From an uncultured Alphaproteobacteria bacterium (GTDB lineage: Bacteria > Pseudomonadota > Alphaproteobacteria > HIMB59 > GCA-002718135): 64,000 nt of DNA. The stretch is taken from NCBI GenBank assembly GCA_902562275.1, contig CACESS010000002.1, positions 1 through 64,000 of the forward strand. The letters run 5' to 3'. The notes under the pieces were generated by a model, which made no database searches, was not told the DNA's origin, and was given only the letters and a program-made list of their open reading frames with translations. Position 1 is the first letter of the stretch. Every line of letters starts with the position of its first letter. The position numbers were made by a program, and so were the translations under genes. Below, piece by piece: positions 57,052-64,000 of this stretch.

Positions 57052-57736
57052 ATCTTGTTCTTATTTGATCAAAAGAATTATCATAAGATCTGAATTTTTT
57101 TCTTAATCTCTTTATATGGCTATCAATAGTCCTGTCATCAACATATATTGAATCACCATACATTGCGTCCATTAATTGATTTCTATCTTTTACTACCCCA
57201 GGATACTGAGCAAGAGATTTAATTAAATTAAACTCTGCAACCGTAAGTTCAATTTCTATACCTTTCCAAAAACATAATTGTTTATCTTCATCTAGTATCA
57301 AATCACCTTTTATAAAATTTTGTTTTTTAATATTATTATCTTTTTGTTCTTCATTTCTATTGTTATGAATTCTTAGCACTGTTCTTATGCGCTCATTTAA
57401 TAATTTTTGTGAAAAAGGTTTTTTTATATAATCTGAAGCGCCCATTCTTAATCCAATTATCTCATCTTGTTCATGATCTTTTGACGTTAAAAAGATAATC
57501 GGAAGATCTTTTAGATTTTCAATCTTGCTCGAACGTACTTTTGAAAGAAGTTCATTTCCATCCATTTTTGGCATCTTAATATCAAACAGTCCCAGATCAT
57601 AAGATTTGCTTTCAAGAGCCTCTAAGGCTTCAACTCCATTAAGAAATGTATCTACTGTAAATCCTTCACTTTGCAGAGAAAGAGATACTGATGTGAGAAT
57701 CGACTGCTCGTCATCAACTAATGCTATCTTCGGCAT
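57023..57736 (-). CDS. chvI: Response regulator, ChvI-like (OmpR family)
   Basis: The 237-aa regulator has a receiver domain with acidic residues D8-D9, phosphoacceptor D52 in LFDIKMPKMDG and the conserved TSK near 88, followed by an OmpR/PhoB winged-helix domain (about 145-237). The recognition helix region is VDDRTIDSHIKRLRKKF, and RTRYGSGYSW forms the wing. It precedes and overlaps its kinase gene. A 279-bp divergent gap to nrdA holds its promoter. Confidence 0.9.
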   Translation of the reverse strand: MPKIALVDDEQSILTSVSLSLQSEGFTVDTFLNGVEALEALESKSYDLGLFDIKMPKMDGNELLSKVRSSKIENLKDLPIIFLTSKDHEQDEIIGLRMGASDYIKKPFSQKLLNERIRTVLRIHNNRNEEQKDNNIKKQNFIKGDLILDEDKQLCFWKGIEIELTVAEFNLIKSLAQYPGVVKDRNQLMDAMYGDSIYVDDRTIDSHIKRLRKKFRSYDNSFDQIRTRYGSGYSWRD

Positions 57737-57878
57737 ACTCGTTTTTATTAATAATTTATGGCAGATTTAAGTTCAAAGAAAAAATGATTCAGTTAACAAA
57801 ATGTGACTTAAGTTGATAAGTAAATGTAAATATTTCAATAACTTGTTTGCCTCATAAAAATATGAATTAAGTAAGGGA

Positions 57879-57906
57879 TTGACATGATAAAAAAAATATT
57901 TATGTT
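57879..57906 (+). promoter_or_regulatory. Probable nrdA promoter
   Basis: TTGACA at 57879-57884 and TATGTT at 57901-57906, with 16 bp between them, form a good sigma70-type promoter directed at nrdA. The start of transcription would be near 57913, giving a leader of about 100 nt. The -35 box is an exact consensus, rare in this window. Confidence 0.5.
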
Positions 57907-57962
57907 CTTATTTTGTTCTTATTGCGATATTGAGCAAATGTTGTATTGTCCCTTTCGGGCGG

Positions 57963-57976
57963 CACTACATATTGTG
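57963..57976 (+). promoter_or_regulatory. Possible NrdR box upstream of nrdA
   Basis: CACTACATATTGTG resembles the NrdR operator consensus (near-palindromic ACACTATATATAGTGT). A weaker partial match, GCGATATTGAGC, lies about 41 bp upstream, roughly four helical turns away. NrdR boxes normally occur as phased pairs upstream of nrd operons. The hit is below the promoter start point, as in some nrd operons, but the match is imperfect. Confidence 0.35.
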
Positions 57977-58015
57977 TTTTTCGACAATAATTTTTTAAAA
58001 ATGGATAGAATTTAA

Positions 58016-60769
58016 ATGGCAGACAATCTACAGGTATCAGCAAAAATCTCAGAAGAAAAAAGTGTAAATATTTTAACATTAAGTGTCGTGCGTCGTGACG
58101 GAGCTATTACTCCTTTCAAATCAGACAAAATTTCAAATGCTATAAAAAAAGCATTCCTAGCACAAACAAAAATTAGAAATGATAAAAATAAGGAAAAAGA
58201 ACAACAAGATGGAATTCATAAAACTGTTGAAGCATTAACACATAAAGTTGTCTCGGCTCTAACAAGAAGGATTGCTGATGGAGACATGATTCACATTGAG
58301 GATATTCAAGATCAAGTGGAGTTAGCGCTTATGAGGGATGAACATCATAAAGTTGCTAGAGCGTATGTTTTGTATAGAGAACAAAGAGCGGCTTCACGAT
58401 ATCACACTAAAAAACTAAAAGAGCAAGTTGGAGAAAAAGCTTCTTCAATGATGGTAACCAAAAGAGATGGAAGTAAAGAGCCAATTTCACTTGATAAAAT
58501 AACCAATAGAGTATCTGTTCTATCTACTGGTTTAAATATTGATCCAATTGTCGTTGTTCAAAAAGCTGTTCCAGGCCTATATAGTGATATTAGTTCCGTT
58601 GAAATTGATACTTATCTTGCTGAAACTGCTGCTGCTTTAACAGTTGAACATCCTGATTATTCTTATCTTGCAGCAAGAATAAAAGTAAACTCTCTTCATA
58701 AAGAAACACCAGGTTTCATCATAGCAACAAAAAATTTATACGACGATGGATTGCTAAGAGAAGAATATTACAAAAAGGTGATGGAGAATTCAGATTTAAT
58801 AGAGTCAGTAATTGACTATGACAAAGATTATACTTTTGATTATTTTGCTCTCACAACACTAATAAGAGCATATTTATTAAAGTTTGATAATAAAACAATT
58901 GAAAGACCTCAAGACCTTTGGATGAGAGTAACTTTAACAGTTACCGGTAGTGAGTTTAACTTAGACAAAATAAAAGAAACTTATAAAAGTTTATCAACTG
59001 GTATGTATACTCATGCTACACCAACATTGTTTAATAGTGGACTAAAAATGCAGCAACTTTCTTCTTGCTTTTTAATAGGTATGGAAGATGACTCTATCGA
59101 AGGTATTTTTAATACTATTAAAGATTGCGCACTAATATCCAAAACTGCAGGTGGTATTGGTATGCACGCTCACAATATTAGAGGTAGTGGAAGTAGAATA
59201 AAATCAACAAATGGCAAATCTAATGGCCTCATACCATTTTTGAAAATTTTTAATGAAACTGCTAAATCAGTTGATCAAGGCGGCGGTAAAAGAAAAGGTT
59301 CTTTTGCAGTTTACTTAGAACCTTGGCACGCTGACATTGAGAAATTTCTAGAACTTAGAAAAAATACAGGTGCTGAAGAATTTAGAGCTAGAGATTTGTT
59401 CTACGCCTTATGGATACCAGATTTATTCATGAAGAGAGTAGAAAACGATGAAGAGTGGACACTTATGAGTGAACATGAATGTCCAGGCCTTTCAGATGTA
59501 TATGGTGACGAATTTGAAAAACTTTACACAAAGTATGAAAATGAAATGAAGCATTTAGAAAAAATTAAAGCAAGAGATTTAATGTCTAAAATCATAGAAG
59601 CGCAGATAGAAACAGGACAACCTTATATGCTTTATAAAGACTCTATTAATAATAAGTCTAATCAAAAAAATATTGGTGTCATTAAATCTTCAAACCTGTG
59701 TGCAGAGATAGTTGAATATTCAGATAAGAATGAAACATCTGTATGTAACTTGGCTTCTATAGCTCTGCCAAAATTTGTAAAAAAATCAGATAAAAAATTA
59801 ATATATGACTATGATGCCCTTTACGAAACTGCAAAATTAGCTACAAAAAACTTAGATGAAGTAATTGATATTAATTTTTATCCAACTGATAAAACTGAAA
59901 GATCTAATAATAAGCATAGGCCCATAGGTTTAGGGATACAGGGACTTGCAGATGTCTACTTTAAGTTGGGAATAGCTTATGAATCTGAGGAGGCCAAAGA
60001 AATAAATAAATTAATTTTTGAGACGATTTACTTTGGAGCCTTAGAAGCTTCATGCGAGTTAGCAAAAGAAAAGGGAGCATACGAAACTTTTAAAAATTCA
60101 CCAATTTCGAAAGGTAAGTTTCAATTTGATCTGTGGAACGTTAATCCTTCTTCAAAGTGGGATTGGGACTCACTTAGAACTAAAATTAAAGAGCACGGTG
60201 TAAGAAATTCTTTAACCACAGCTTGCATGCCAACTGCGTCAACAGGTATTATATTAGGTAATACTGAAACGTTCCAAATACAAACCTCTAATATATATAA
60301 AAGACAAACCCTCTCAGGTGAGTTCCTACTCGTAAATAGATATTTAGTGAATGAACTTTCTCAAAGAGGGCTTTGGAATAAAGAAATGAGAGATAAAATA
60401 ATCTTACAAAATGGATCGGTTGAAAATATTAATGAAATTCCAAGTGAACTAAAAGAAGTTTATAAAACAGTTTGGGAAGTATCACAAAAAACTGTAATTG
60501 ATATGTCAGCGGATAGAGCACCATTTATTGATCAAACTCAATCAATGAATCTTTGGCTTTCAACACCTACGTTTGGAAAAGTTAATTCCATGCATATGTA
60601 TGCATGGAAAAAAGGTCTTAAAACAGGAATGTATTATCTAAGAAGTAGATCAGCTGTTGATGCTGTAAAAGTTACAGTTTCATCAGAAAAAGCAGCTAAA
60701 GATGCTTATATAAATACTACTATCAATCAAAACAATGAACCAGAAGATTGCGAAACTTGCAGTGCATAA
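58016..60769 (+). CDS. nrdA: Ribonucleoside-diphosphate reductase alpha subunit (class Ia, two ATP-cones)
   Basis: The 917-aa subunit reduces ribonucleotides. Two ATP-cone domains are visible, at about residues 23-120 (VVRRDGAITPFKSDKISNAI) and 140-230 (VTKRDGSKEPISLDKITNRV). The catalytic barrel follows, with the redox cysteine in LSSCFLIGM near 345, NLCAEIVEYSDKNETSVCNLAS near 560-581 (the second cysteine and catalytic Cys region) and the radical-transfer tyrosines in GMYYLRSRSA near 877. The tail ends EDCETCSA with the shuttle cysteine pair. SCFLIGMEDDSIEGI resembles the eukaryotic-like class Ia group. The nrdB gene is 15 bp downstream. Confidence 0.95.
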   Translation: MADNLQVSAKISEEKSVNILTLSVVRRDGAITPFKSDKISNAIKKAFLAQTKIRNDKNKEKEQQDGIHKTVEALTHKVVSALTRRIADGDMIHIEDIQDQVELALMRDEHHKVARAYVLYREQRAASRYHTKKLKEQVGEKASSMMVTKRDGSKEPISLDKITNRVSVLSTGLNIDPIVVVQKAVPGLYSDISSVEIDTYLAETAAALTVEHPDYSYLAARIKVNSLHKETPGFIIATKNLYDDGLLREEYYKKVMENSDLIESVIDYDKDYTFDYFALTTLIRAYLLKFDNKTIERPQDLWMRVTLTVTGSEFNLDKIKETYKSLSTGMYTHATPTLFNSGLKMQQLSSCFLIGMEDDSIEGIFNTIKDCALISKTAGGIGMHAHNIRGSGSRIKSTNGKSNGLIPFLKIFNETAKSVDQGGGKRKGSFAVYLEPWHADIEKFLELRKNTGAEEFRARDLFYALWIPDLFMKRVENDEEWTLMSEHECPGLSDVYGDEFEKLYTKYENEMKHLEKIKARDLMSKIIEAQIETGQPYMLYKDSINNKSNQKNIGVIKSSNLCAEIVEYSDKNETSVCNLASIALPKFVKKSDKKLIYDYDALYETAKLATKNLDEVIDINFYPTDKTERSNNKHRPIGLGIQGLADVYFKLGIAYESEEAKEINKLIFETIYFGALEASCELAKEKGAYETFKNSPISKGKFQFDLWNVNPSSKWDWDSLRTKIKEHGVRNSLTTACMPTASTGIILGNTETFQIQTSNIYKRQTLSGEFLLVNRYLVNELSQRGLWNKEMRDKIILQNGSVENINEIPSELKEVYKTVWEVSQKTVIDMSADRAPFIDQTQSMNLWLSTPTFGKVNSMHMYAWKKGLKTGMYYLRSRSAVDAVKVTVSSEKAAKDAYINTTINQNNEPEDCETCSA

Positions 60770-60784
60770 AGAAGGAGTAATAAA

Positions 60785-61774
60785 ATGATATCAAAAGGCG
60801 TTAAATCAATATTTCCAATAAAAAACCAAGAAATTTGGGATAGATATAAACAACATATTCAAGCCTTTTGGACAACAGAGGAAGTATCATTACAAGATGA
60901 CTTAAGAGATCTTGAAACCTTAAATGATGGTGAAAAGCACTTTATAAAACATGTGCTGACTTATTTTGCTAATTCTGAGGCAATGATTAATGAAAACTTA
61001 GCAAGTAGGTTCTACAAAGAAATACTAATTCCTGAAGCAAGATGTTTTATCTCAATGCAGATGTTAAATGAATCGATTCATGCAGAAATGTACGGTCTTC
61101 AAATAGAAGCTTATGTAAAAGATACAAAAGAAAAAGATATGCTTTTTGATGCAATTCAAAATGTACCATGCATAAACCATAAAGCACAATGGGTATCAAA
61201 ATGGCTTAATGGTAGTCAAAATTTATTAACAAGACTCATAGGGTTTGGATTAGTTGAAGGTTTGTTTTTTGCGGGATCGTTTTGTGCAATATATTATTTT
61301 AGAAAAAGAGGTTTACTACCAGGCTTAGCCTTATCCAATGATTGGATTGCAAGAGACGAAGGAATGCACTTTAGCTTCTCATCATTAATGTTTAGGACTT
61401 TAAGAGATAAGTTTAATAATAAAACATTAACTGATGCAGACATTAGTGATTTATCTCTAATTCCTTCAGACGTTCCTCAATCACAATTTGAGGAAATTGT
61501 TAGAGAAGCAGTTGCTTTTGAAAAAGAATTCGTAAAAGATGCACTCCCAGTAGATTTGATTGGTATGAATGCTGATTTAATGTGCCAGTATATCGAAGCT
61601 GTTGCTGACAGGATTGCTGATCTATTTGAATTTGACAGAGTCTTTAAGACAGAGAATCCTTTTGATTTTATGAGAGCTTTAGATGTTCAAAATGTTACAA
61701 ACTTTTTCGAAAAAAGAGTGTCTGAGTATCAAAGACCTACAGATAGAGCTTTAAGTTTTGATGAAGCATTTTGA
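60785..61774 (+). CDS. nrdB: Ribonucleoside-diphosphate reductase beta subunit
   Basis: The 329-aa radical subunit has a strong AAGGAG Shine-Dalgarno. The carboxylate and histidine ligands are visible in EARCFISMQMLNESIHAEMYG (near 80-101; the H-x3-Y spacing places the radical tyrosine in AEMY) and RDEGMHFSF near 196. This EARCF...IHAEMY form matches eukaryotic-like class I R2 proteins. It is translated from the nrdA mRNA and overlaps the glutaredoxin start by one base. Confidence 0.95.
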   Translation: MISKGVKSIFPIKNQEIWDRYKQHIQAFWTTEEVSLQDDLRDLETLNDGEKHFIKHVLTYFANSEAMINENLASRFYKEILIPEARCFISMQMLNESIHAEMYGLQIEAYVKDTKEKDMLFDAIQNVPCINHKAQWVSKWLNGSQNLLTRLIGFGLVEGLFFAGSFCAIYYFRKRGLLPGLALSNDWIARDEGMHFSFSSLMFRTLRDKFNNKTLTDADISDLSLIPSDVPQSQFEEIVREAVAFEKEFVKDALPVDLIGMNADLMCQYIEAVADRIADLFEFDRVFKTENPFDFMRALDVQNVTNFFEKRVSEYQRPTDRALSFDEAF

Positions 61775-62013
61775 TGGAAGCAGAAATATATTCTAAAACT
61801 AATTGTGGTTACTGTGATAGAGCTAAACTACGGTTAGCTAAATATAATCCAAAAATTTATATGCTTGACACAGATTATACGAGAGAAGATTTTTTTGAAA
61901 AATTTCCAAACGCTAAAACTTTTCCTCAAATAATTTTAAATGGTGAAAAAATTGGAGGGTATCATGAACTTGAAAAATGGTTTGAAATGAATACCTTTGA
62001 TGACGAATTCTAA
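61774..62013 (+). CDS. Glutaredoxin
   Basis: The chosen ATG at 61774 overlaps the nrdB TGA (TGATG); a TTG one codon earlier is less likely. The 79-aa protein has the dithiol active site NCGYC (C11 and C14) and the cis-proline TFPQIILNGEKIGGYHEL near 50, where GGYHEL binds glutathione. It is the reductant of NrdA in this operon by position, similar to phage- and NrdA-linked glutaredoxins. Confidence 0.93.
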   Translation: MEAEIYSKTNCGYCDRAKLRLAKYNPKIYMLDTDYTREDFFEKFPNAKTFPQIILNGEKIGGYHELEKWFEMNTFDDEF

Positions 62014-62136
62014 ATAACCTTTTTTTTCCTTTTCTTGTGTAAGTTTTTTTATTTCTAACAATTCTTTGTTTATATTTAGGGAGTTTTAAATCTTGAGCAG
62101 AGGGATTTCTTTTCTTAATTTTTTTTTAATTTCCAT
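62010..62136 (-). pseudogene. Possible ArfA-like small gene disrupted at A-runs
   Basis: Between grx and polA, the minus strand holds a basic reading frame, NPSAQDLKLPKYKQRIVR followed by NKKTYTRKGKK. It resembles alphaproteobacterial small proteins of the alternative ribosome-rescue factor A type (pattern NPxxxxLxxxxFRQRVVxxKKxYxRKG). The only ATG (62136-62134) is in another frame and would connect by a -1 shift at a nine-A run (62127-62119). At the other end a +1 shift at an eight-A run gives a TAG at 62012-62010; without it the frame runs into grx antisense with no early stop. Two indels, non-ATG initiation (ATT at 62119) or a nonstop design are possible. Similarity is from memory. Confidence 0.35.
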
Positions 62137-62146
62137 AAAATATGTT

Positions 62147-64000
62147 CTAATGTGCCTGCCCCCAATGATCACCAGCACCAAAATCAACAGTGAGTGGAAC
62201 TGCAAAATCTTTATATTGTAAATGTACAGACTCCATAATTGTTTTTACATTACTTACTAAATTGTCATATTTTTTACTATCAACTTCAAAAATTAGTTCA
62301 TCATGTACTTGTAAAAGCATTTCAGCCTCAATATTTTTAAGTTTTATTTCCTTATGAATTTCAATCATTGCTAACTTAATAATGTCTGCTGCACTACCCT
62401 GAATTGGCGCATTAATAGCTTGTCTTTCTGCAAAACCTCTAACAGCAAAATTCTTATCAGTAATTCCCTTAATATTAATTTTTCTTTTAAAAATTGTTTC
62501 AACGTATTGATTTGTTTTTGCGAAATCAATTTGATGCTCCATATATTTTTTAATTTTTGGATATTTAATAAAATACTCATTTATGTAATCATTTGCTTCT
62601 GTATTGGAAATATCAAGTTGTTTAGCTAAACCATATGGACTAATTCCATAAAGAATGCCAAAATTAATTGCTTTTGCTTTTCTTCTATAATCGTTGTTTA
62701 TTTGACTATCGTTTAGATTAAATATTTCTTTAGCAGTTGATGCATGAATATCTTCATTGTTTTTAAAAGCTTTAATAAAATTTTTATCACTAGAAATTTC
62801 TGCAGCTAATCTCAGCTCTATTTGAGAATAATCAAAACTAACTAATTTTTTTCCTTTTCCACTAACAAAAGCTGTTCTTATTTTTTTTCCATTTTCTGTT
62901 CTAATTGGGATATTTTGAAGATTTGGATCTGTAGAACTTAATCGACCAGTTAAAGTATTAGCTAAACCAAATGATGTATGAACTCTACTTTTACCATCTG
63001 TTAATCTAAATAAAGCATCTGTATAGGTTGATTTAAGTTTTGTTAATTCCCTCCAATCAAGAACAAGTTGTGCAATTTCAAATCCATCTAAGGCTAAATT
63101 ATTTAAAGTTGAAGAATCAGTTGAATATGATCCTGATTTTGTTTTTTTACCACCAGGTATTTTAAGATTAACAAATAGTATCTCTCCTAATTGTTTAGGT
63201 GAGCCAATATTGAACTCTTCTTTTGAAAGTTTATAAATGTTCTTTTCAAGTTTTTTACTTTCATTTTCAAATTCATTACTTAAACTTGTTAAAAACTTTT
63301 TATTTACCTCTATGCCATTAGCTTCAATTGAAGATAATACCTCTACAAGAGGCAAGTCGATGTTTTGATAAACAAAATTAGCCTTTTCTTTTATTAAACG
63401 AGGATAAAGATTTTGAAAAAGCCTGAATGTTAAAAGAGAATCTTCAGCAGCATAATTAATTGCATTATCGATAGTTACTTTATCAAAAGTAATTTCATTT
63501 TTTCCTGTGCCTACAACTTCCTTATATTTAATAGTTGTATGATTTAAGTGATTAAAAGATAAATCATCTAAATTGTGCTTATAAATTCCATTATCAATTG
63601 AGTAAGAGATTAACATTGTGTCTGCAATTGAATTAAAAGTTACTCCATACTTTTTTAAAATTCTAATGTCATATTTTATGTTTTGACCAATTTTTAAGAT
63701 TGACTCATTTTCACAAATTTTATTAATATTTTTAATTACATATTTTTCCTCTAACTGGTTATCAATTTTTTTTGACCCATCAGAAGTAGTATGGTTTATA
63801 GGAATATAGTAAGAAATATTTTCACTATAACATATTGATATACCAACTAAGCTAGCTTTTTCTATATTGAGTGAGTTAGTTTCAGTATCAATAGCGCATA
63901 TACCTTTTTTTTCAATTTCGCTTAAAATCTTTTCAAAATTTTTCTTTGAATTAATTAATTGATACTTTGGCACTATTTCTTTTTTTTGAATAATGTTATC
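62147..64000 (-). CDS. polA: DNA polymerase I, C-terminal part (runs off window)
   Basis: The frame is open to the right edge (DNIIQKKEIV precedes the GTG at 63973), so this is partial. Visible residues cover the 3'-5' exonuclease domain with ExoI DTET near the start, ExoII GQNIKYDIRIL and ExoIII YAAEDSLL, so proofreading residues are kept. They also cover the family A polymerase domain: motif A SFDYSQIELRLAAEIS, motif B RRKAKAINFGILYGIS and motif C VHDELIFEV. The last residues GDHWGQAH are the usual ending. The N-terminal 5'-3' exonuclease domain would lie beyond 64000. It fills gaps in repair and Okazaki fragments. Confidence 0.95.
   Translation of the reverse strand, partial: DNIIQKKEIVPKYQLINSKKNFEKILSEIEKKGICAIDTETNSLNIEKASLVGISICYSENISYYIPINHTTSDGSKKIDNQLEEKYVIKNINKICENESILKIGQNIKYDIRILKKYGVTFNSIADTMLISYSIDNGIYKHNLDDLSFNHLNHTTIKYKEVVGTGKNEITFDKVTIDNAINYAAEDSLLTFRLFQNLYPRLIKEKANFVYQNIDLPLVEVLSSIEANGIEVNKKFLTSLSNEFENESKKLEKNIYKLSKEEFNIGSPKQLGEILFVNLKIPGGKKTKSGSYSTDSSTLNNLALDGFEIAQLVLDWRELTKLKSTYTDALFRLTDGKSRVHTSFGLANTLTGRLSSTDPNLQNIPIRTENGKKIRTAFVSGKGKKLVSFDYSQIELRLAAEISSDKNFIKAFKNNEDIHASTAKEIFNLNDSQINNDYRRKAKAINFGILYGISPYGLAKQLDISNTEANDYINEYFIKYPKIKKYMEHQIDFAKTNQYVETIFKRKINIKGITDKNFAVRGFAERQAINAPIQGSAADIIKLAMIEIHKEIKLKNIEAEMLLQVHDELIFEVDSKKYDNLVSNVKTIMESVHLQYKDFAVPLTVDFGAGDHWGQAH

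Noticed and set aside
57884-58014. Small 43-codon frame (MIKKIFMFLFCSYC...) in the nrdA leader
   Set aside because: It overlaps the predicted -35/-10 promoter, has no ribosome-binding site, and its composition looks like translated regulatory DNA. A leader peptide is possible but unsupported.

Overview
The window is AT-rich (clearly below 35% G+C by eye), gene-dense chromosomal DNA of a streamlined alphaproteobacterium. The protein set and gene order fit a free-living marine lineage such as Pelagibacterales (SAR11) or a similar small-genome group. Alphaproteobacterial signs are the block rpsA-ihfB-pyrF-trpF-trpB-trpA-accD-folC, the order ahcY-metK-tsaE-amgK-murU beside a ChvG/ChvI two-component pair, the block truA-fmt-def-recR-ybaB-dnaX with the SRP RNA just upstream, and a CycM-like membrane-anchored cytochrome c. 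Many genes overlap by a few bases, and several coupled genes use TTG or GTG starts. The lineage is inferred from gene content, not from a database search.

Layout. 1-1448 (minus): edge of an Xaa-Pro aminopeptidase and a PLP dehydratase. 1498-2345 (plus): a DUF1289 protein and a CIA30-like exported protein. 2339-7216 (minus): translation and DNA maintenance genes (truA, fmt, def, recR, ybaB/ebfC, dnaX) and the 4.5S SRP RNA. 7271-8834 (minus): pheA and kdsB. 8926-17846 (plus): membrane cytochrome c, a HisN-like phosphatase, a complete YejABEF-type peptide importer and a TPR-methyltransferase. 17854-19423: a 1.5-kb integrase-less island next to tRNA-Ser(GGA), flanked by 66-bp direct repeats. 19521-26573 (minus): a decayed TPR-like gene, lepA, pheT, pheS, rplT, rpmI and infC. 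26729-30527: three glycosyltransferases and an alpha/beta hydrolase. 30524-37503 (minus): glutamate synthase gltB/gltD and an NDUFA9-type NAD-binding protein. 37566-50430 (plus): about 16 tightly packed genes from RNase D through Kdo synthesis, LPS export (lptC, lptA, lptB), aroA, cmk, rpsA, ihfB, pyrF, trpF/B/A and accD to folC. 50422-57736 (minus): trxA, murU-like, amgK-like, tsaE, metK, ahcY, chvG and chvI. 58016-62013 (plus): ribonucleotide reductase nrdA/nrdB with glutaredoxin. 62147-64000 (minus): DNA polymerase I, running off the edge.

Functionally this is mostly core housekeeping: tRNA and ribosome maturation, nitrogen assimilation (GltBD), the envelope (Kdo, Lpt, glycosyltransferases, muropeptide-sugar recycling), the methyl cycle (MetK/AhcY) and dNTP supply (NrdAB/Grx). 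No toxin, CRISPR or classical defence locus is visible. The most unusual part is 17.85-20.09 kb. It holds a compact tRNA-Ser island with paired 18-bp arm-like repeats at both ends and only small membrane-protein genes, followed by a pseudogene on the far side of the tRNA. Other points of interest are a non-AUG infC start, a slippery A-run in dnaX that would give a gamma-like product, a possible attenuator-like leader before rpmI, and a frame-disrupted ArfA-like small gene between grx and polA.
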